A DNA stretch of 64,000 nucleotides, taken from contig NZ_JAFQ01000004.1 of the NCBI RefSeq assembly GCF_000526215.1, positions 2,976,001 through 3,040,000 on the forward strand, written 5' to 3'. The translations under genes and the position numbers were made by a program. The stretch is from Nocardia sp. BMG51109 (GTDB lineage Bacteria; Actinomycetota; Actinomycetes; Mycobacteriales; Mycobacteriaceae). Of the stretch, positions 61,151 to 64,000 are shown one piece after another. How positions within the stretch are numbered: position 1 is the first letter of the stretch; every line of letters begins with the position of its first letter. The notes under the pieces were generated by a model. It searched no databases and was not told where the DNA came from. It saw only the letters and a list, made by a program, of their open reading frames with translations.

Positions 61151-61857
61151 TCGTGCTCGGCGGCGGCGCGAATCCCGCTGCCGCGGAACGCAAGCCCCTG
61201 GGTACGTCCGCGGCGGGTCCGCTGTGGTCGATCCCACAGCGCCGCTGATCGCCGGGATTGTCGGTATGGCCGAGTAAGGTGAACGCCGGAGCGGCCGGTT
61301 CGACCTTCAAGTCTCGTTGTCGGATACGGCCACCCGGGGGCTCCGTCGGTGCCGGTCCCGGGGAAGGTTCGGCACCGACGGTAGCTCGTGGGGATCGCCA
61401 TTTTTCCGGCGCCACCACATTTTCCGGGGTCATCGCTGTTCCGGGCTGCTGCGGTTCGGGATCGTGGTCACTTGGGGTCTCTGTCTTCCGGTATGGCCGC
61501 TGTTCGGGATCGCCCGTTGCTCCGGGCTGCTGCGGTTCGGGATCGTCGCCGCTCGGGGTTTCCGCCTTCCGGTATGGCCGTTGCTTGGGGTTTCCGCCTT
61601 CCGGGATCGTCGCTGCCTGGGGGCGCCGCCTCGGATGTGGTCGTGGCTCGGCGTGATTTGGCCGGGCGTCGGCCGCGCTGTCCGATCGGTTCCGGGGGGT
61701 GCGCATCACTCGATCCGGTTGTGTGGCTCTGTGTCCGGATGTCTGCGGGCTAGACCTGCGGCAGGCCGGGCTCGAATCTCGATGAGTCCAACTCTTCTGC
61801 GCGGCGAGCGGCGGCCCTATCGTCACCCGGCGAGCCGACGCCGGAGGGAAGATCGAC
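61151..61857. other. 707-base repeat-rich gap before the transporter gene
   Basis: No gene is supported. The centre carries an 81-bp imperfect tandem repeat. Frames stay open on both strands across it, but none has family similarity, and the long minus-strand frame (61116-61979) runs into both neighbouring genes. Confidence 0.5.
61441..61602. repeat. 81-bp imperfect tandem repeat
   Basis: The word CCGGGCTGCTGCGGTTCGGG recurs at 61441 and 61522, and CTTCCGGTATGGCCG recurs at 61485 and 61566. Both spacings are 81 bases. A partial third unit (GGGGTTTCCGCCTTCCGG) continues to about 61604. The period is a multiple of three. Confidence 0.75.
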
Positions 61858-63207
61858 ATGTCGTTACTGGAGTCCGCGTCGGCGGACAGGGTCGAGCCCG
61901 CGCGCCCGGCCGAGCGGGGCGAGCGGCTGGGCGCCGCCGACACCCGGACCGCGGTGGTGGCCAGCCTGATCGGCACCACGGTCGAGTGGTACGACTTCTT
62001 CCTCTACGCGACCGCCGCGGGCATCGTGTTCGACAAGCTGTTCTTCCCGGATACCAGCGCGTTCGTCGGAACCATGCTGTCGTTCGCGACATTCGCCGTC
62101 GGATTCCTGATGCGGCCCATCGGCGGGCTGGTCTTCGGGCATATCGGTGACCGGATCGGCCGCAAGCGCACGCTCGCCCTGACCATGGCGATCATGGGCG
62201 GTTCCACCGCCCTGATGGGCGTGTTGCCCACCAGTGCCGCGATCGGGGTCGCCGCGCCGATCCTGTTGCTGGCCCTGCGCATGCTGCAGGGCTTCGCGCT
62301 CGGCGGCGAGTGGGCCGGGGCGGTGCTGCTGGCCGTCGAGTACAGCCCGCGCCGGAAGGTGGGCCTGTTCGGCAGTTATCCACAGGTCGGGCTGGCGCTC
62401 GGGCTCGCGCTCGGCACCGGTGTCTTCGCGCTGCTGCATTCGGCGCTGAGCGAGGCGGCCTTCCTCGACTACGGCTGGCGGATCGCGTTCGGCGCCAGCG
62501 TGGTGCTGGTGGTGATCGGCCTGGTGGTGCGGCTGCGGATCGATGAGACCCCGGCGTTCCGCGAGATCGACCGGCTCAACCGGATTTCGAAGGTGCCGGT
62601 GGTCGAGCTGTTCCGGCATGCGCGCACGCGGCGCAACACCGTCCTCGGGCTGCTATCGCGCTGGGGTGAGGGTGCGGCGTTCAACACCTGGGGCGTCTTC
62701 GCGATCAGCTTCGCGACCGGACATCTCGGCTTCCGTCAGGTGCCGGTGCTGATCGCGGTGACGATCGCCGCCGCGGTGATGGCGGTGCTCATTCCGGTAT
62801 CCGGGTGGATCACCGATCGCTACGGTCCGCGCCGGACCTATACCGCCGGCATCGCGGCCTACGGCGTGCTGGTCTATCCGGTGTTCGCGCTGTTCGAGGC
62901 CGGCAATATCGTCGTGTTCACCGCCGCGCTCATCGCCGTGTTCGGGGTGGCGCACGCGCTGTTCTACGGCGCGCAGGGCACCCTGTACGCGGGGCTGTAT
63001 CCGCCCGAGGTGCGGTACACGGGTTTGTCGTTCGTGTACCAGGTCTCGGGCATCTACGCCTCGGGCATCACCCCGATGATCGTCACCGCGCTGATCGCGG
63101 CCGGGGGCGGAACGCCGTGGCTCGCTTGCGGATATCTCGTGGCCACCGCCGTAGTGAGCGTGATCGCCACCCTGTTCATCAGCGAGAACGACCGGCTCAC
63201 CGCCTGA
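61858..63207 (+). CDS. MFS transporter, metabolite:H+ symporter (MHS/ShiA-ProP) type
   Basis: The 449-residue product has about 12 membrane helices and MHS-family landmarks: VEWYDFFLYATAAG, GHIGDRIGRKRTLALT, LRMLQGFALGGEWAGAVL and SYPQVGLALGLALG. Members take up organic acids, shikimate or osmolytes with protons; the substrate here is unknown. Start is ATG 61858 with GGAGGG upstream. Confidence 0.9.
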   Translation: MSLLESASADRVEPARPAERGERLGAADTRTAVVASLIGTTVEWYDFFLYATAAGIVFDKLFFPDTSAFVGTMLSFATFAVGFLMRPIGGLVFGHIGDRIGRKRTLALTMAIMGGSTALMGVLPTSAAIGVAAPILLLALRMLQGFALGGEWAGAVLLAVEYSPRRKVGLFGSYPQVGLALGLALGTGVFALLHSALSEAAFLDYGWRIAFGASVVLVVIGLVVRLRIDETPAFREIDRLNRISKVPVVELFRHARTRRNTVLGLLSRWGEGAAFNTWGVFAISFATGHLGFRQVPVLIAVTIAAAVMAVLIPVSGWITDRYGPRRTYTAGIAAYGVLVYPVFALFEAGNIVVFTAALIAVFGVAHALFYGAQGTLYAGLYPPEVRYTGLSFVYQVSGIYASGITPMIVTALIAAGGGTPWLACGYLVATAVVSVIATLFISENDRLTA

Positions 63208-63288
63208 ATTGCCCGGAGTCGAAACGGCTTCCGCGCGCCGTGGGCGGCCGCCGGATTCGCGACCCGTGGTTATCGTCAGGGTGACGAA

Positions 63289-63294
63289 TACAAT
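63289..63294 (+). promoter_or_regulatory. -10 box of the NUDIX gene, leaderless arrangement
   Basis: TACAAT at 63289-63294 lies six bases before ATG 63301. No Shine-Dalgarno sequence or clear -35 is present. Confidence 0.5.
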
Positions 63295-63300
63295 CACCGT

Positions 63301-64000
63301 ATGGGCAGTGGTTTTCGCCTGAACGCCGCGGTGGCGGTGGAGTTGGTCGTTCTTACGCTCGGTGCGCGCAGGTCGACCAACGACACGCTGTGTGCGTTGC
63401 TGGTACAGCGGTTGTATGCCCCCAACCGCGGGCGGTGGGCGCTGCCTGGCGGATTCGTGCAGCAGGAGGAGAGCCTGTCGCAGGCCGCGGTGCGGGTTCT
63501 GCGGGAGGAGACCGGGATTCGCGGCGACCGGCTGCATCTCGAGCAGCTGGCGACCTACGGCGAGCCGGGCCGGGATCCGCGCGGGCGGGTGATCAGCACG
63601 GCCTATCTGGCGCTGGTGCCGAATCTGCCCGCGCCGACCGCGGGGCCGGATGCGGCGGCGGCCGCCATCTGGTCGGTGGAGCAGCTGTTGACCGATCGCG
63701 GGCGAGTCGCGTTCGACCACCGCCGGATTCTCGCCGACGGTGTCGAACGGGCCCGCGCCAAACTGGAATACACGCCGCTGGCTACCGCGTTCTGTGCGAG
63801 CGAGTTCACCGTGGCCGAGCTGCGGCGGGTGTACGAGGTGGTGTGGGGGACCAGTATCGATCCGCGGAATTTCCACCGAAAGGTCACCAGCACACCGGGT
63901 TTCGTGGAGGCGACGGGCCGCACCACGGTCGGTGGCGGGCGCCCGGCCCAGCTCTATCGAGCGGGTCCGGCGCGCGTACTACATCCGCCGATGCTGCGGC
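63301..64000 (+). CDS. NUDIX-domain protein, NrtR-type (partial, cut by window end)
   Basis: The frame runs from ATG 63301 off the right edge. It has a NUDIX fold with GRWALPGGFVQQEESL and a degenerate box end (RVLREETGI; the first glutamate of the usual REUxEE is valine). A C-terminal winged-helix part follows (FTVAELRRVYEVVWGTSIDPRNFHRKV). That two-domain layout is typical of NrtR, a regulator of NAD genes that senses ADP-ribose products. Its target genes would lie outside the window. A plain NUDIX hydrolase is less likely because of the winged helix. Confidence 0.85.
   Translation, partial: MGSGFRLNAAVAVELVVLTLGARRSTNDTLCALLVQRLYAPNRGRWALPGGFVQQEESLSQAAVRVLREETGIRGDRLHLEQLATYGEPGRDPRGRVISTAYLALVPNLPAPTAGPDAAAAAIWSVEQLLTDRGRVAFDHRRILADGVERARAKLEYTPLATAFCASEFTVAELRRVYEVVWGTSIDPRNFHRKVTSTPGFVEATGRTTVGGGRPAQLYRAGPARVLHPPMLR

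Noticed and set aside
61116..61979. Minus-strand frame of 287 codons through the 81-bp repeats
   Set aside because: It overlaps the ends of both supported genes, has low-complexity composition and no recognisable domain; kept only as a repeat observation.

Overview
The window comes from a high-GC, mycolic-acid-making actinobacterium, most likely Nocardia or a close relative. The evidence is a MaoC-type mycolate dehydratase frame followed by tRNA-Trp, secE and nusG, RpoB and RpoC of mycobacterial type, a complete mce lipid-import operon, DUF3558 lipoproteins, an EspC-like small protein, a mycofactocin-type glycosyltransferase, and three sites matching the KstR cholesterol-regulon box. I infer the genus from gene order and remembered sequences; no search was run.

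Positions 1-25.6 kb form the informational core. It holds the end of a HadB-type (probably HadA/HadB fused) dehydratase, tRNA-Trp, secE-nusG, rplK-rplA, a small hicB-hicA toxin-antitoxin pair, rplJ-rplL, then the ATPase mceG with yrbEA, yrbEB, mceA-F and two Mce-associated membrane proteins, and finally rpoB and rpoC. In Mycobacterium tuberculosis mceG (mkl) lies alone between rplL and rpoB; here it heads a whole mce system. rpoBC has a near-consensus promoter whose spacer carries a palindrome. A long palindromic repeat separates rpoB from rpoC, and a 22-bp hairpin closes the operon.

Positions 25.7-45.5 kb are an accessory block of short transcription units. They encode a Uma2-family protein, an unknown protein, an EamA exporter with a divergent CGNR zinc-finger protein, a glycerophosphodiester phosphodiesterase, a hotdog protein behind a KstR box, an aldo/keto reductase divergent from an HTH regulator, a GNAT protein, MerR and VOC proteins, a SixA-type phosphatase, a ferredoxin-fused FprB-type reductase, an acyl-ACP thioesterase, an EspC-like protein with a lytic-transglycosylase-like partner, a quinone oxidoreductase, a phosphotransferase, an Lrp regulator divergent from hppD, and two DUF3558 lipoproteins.

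Positions 45.9-50.5 kb hold the streptomycin operon rpsL-rpsG-fusA-tuf. A single element resembling a type I-E CRISPR repeat lies between fusA and tuf. Right after tuf is a gene closely resembling the thiostrepton-resistance 23S rRNA methyltransferase Tsr, and tail to tail with it a gene for a protein with about 38 seven-residue repeats ending in acidic-or-Asn plus Ser.

Positions 53.2-64 kb are again accessory. They hold a TetR-SPW pair, a flavoprotein reductase behind a second KstR box, a glutamate-racemase-like protein, an AlkD-type protein, a KshB-type steroid hydroxylase reductase behind a third KstR box, a TetR regulator, an MftF-like glycosyltransferase without other mft genes, a repeat-rich gap, an MHS-type transporter, and a NUDIX/NrtR-type gene cut by the right edge. 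Several genes have a TANNNT -10 box six or seven bases before the start codon, which points to leaderless mRNAs.
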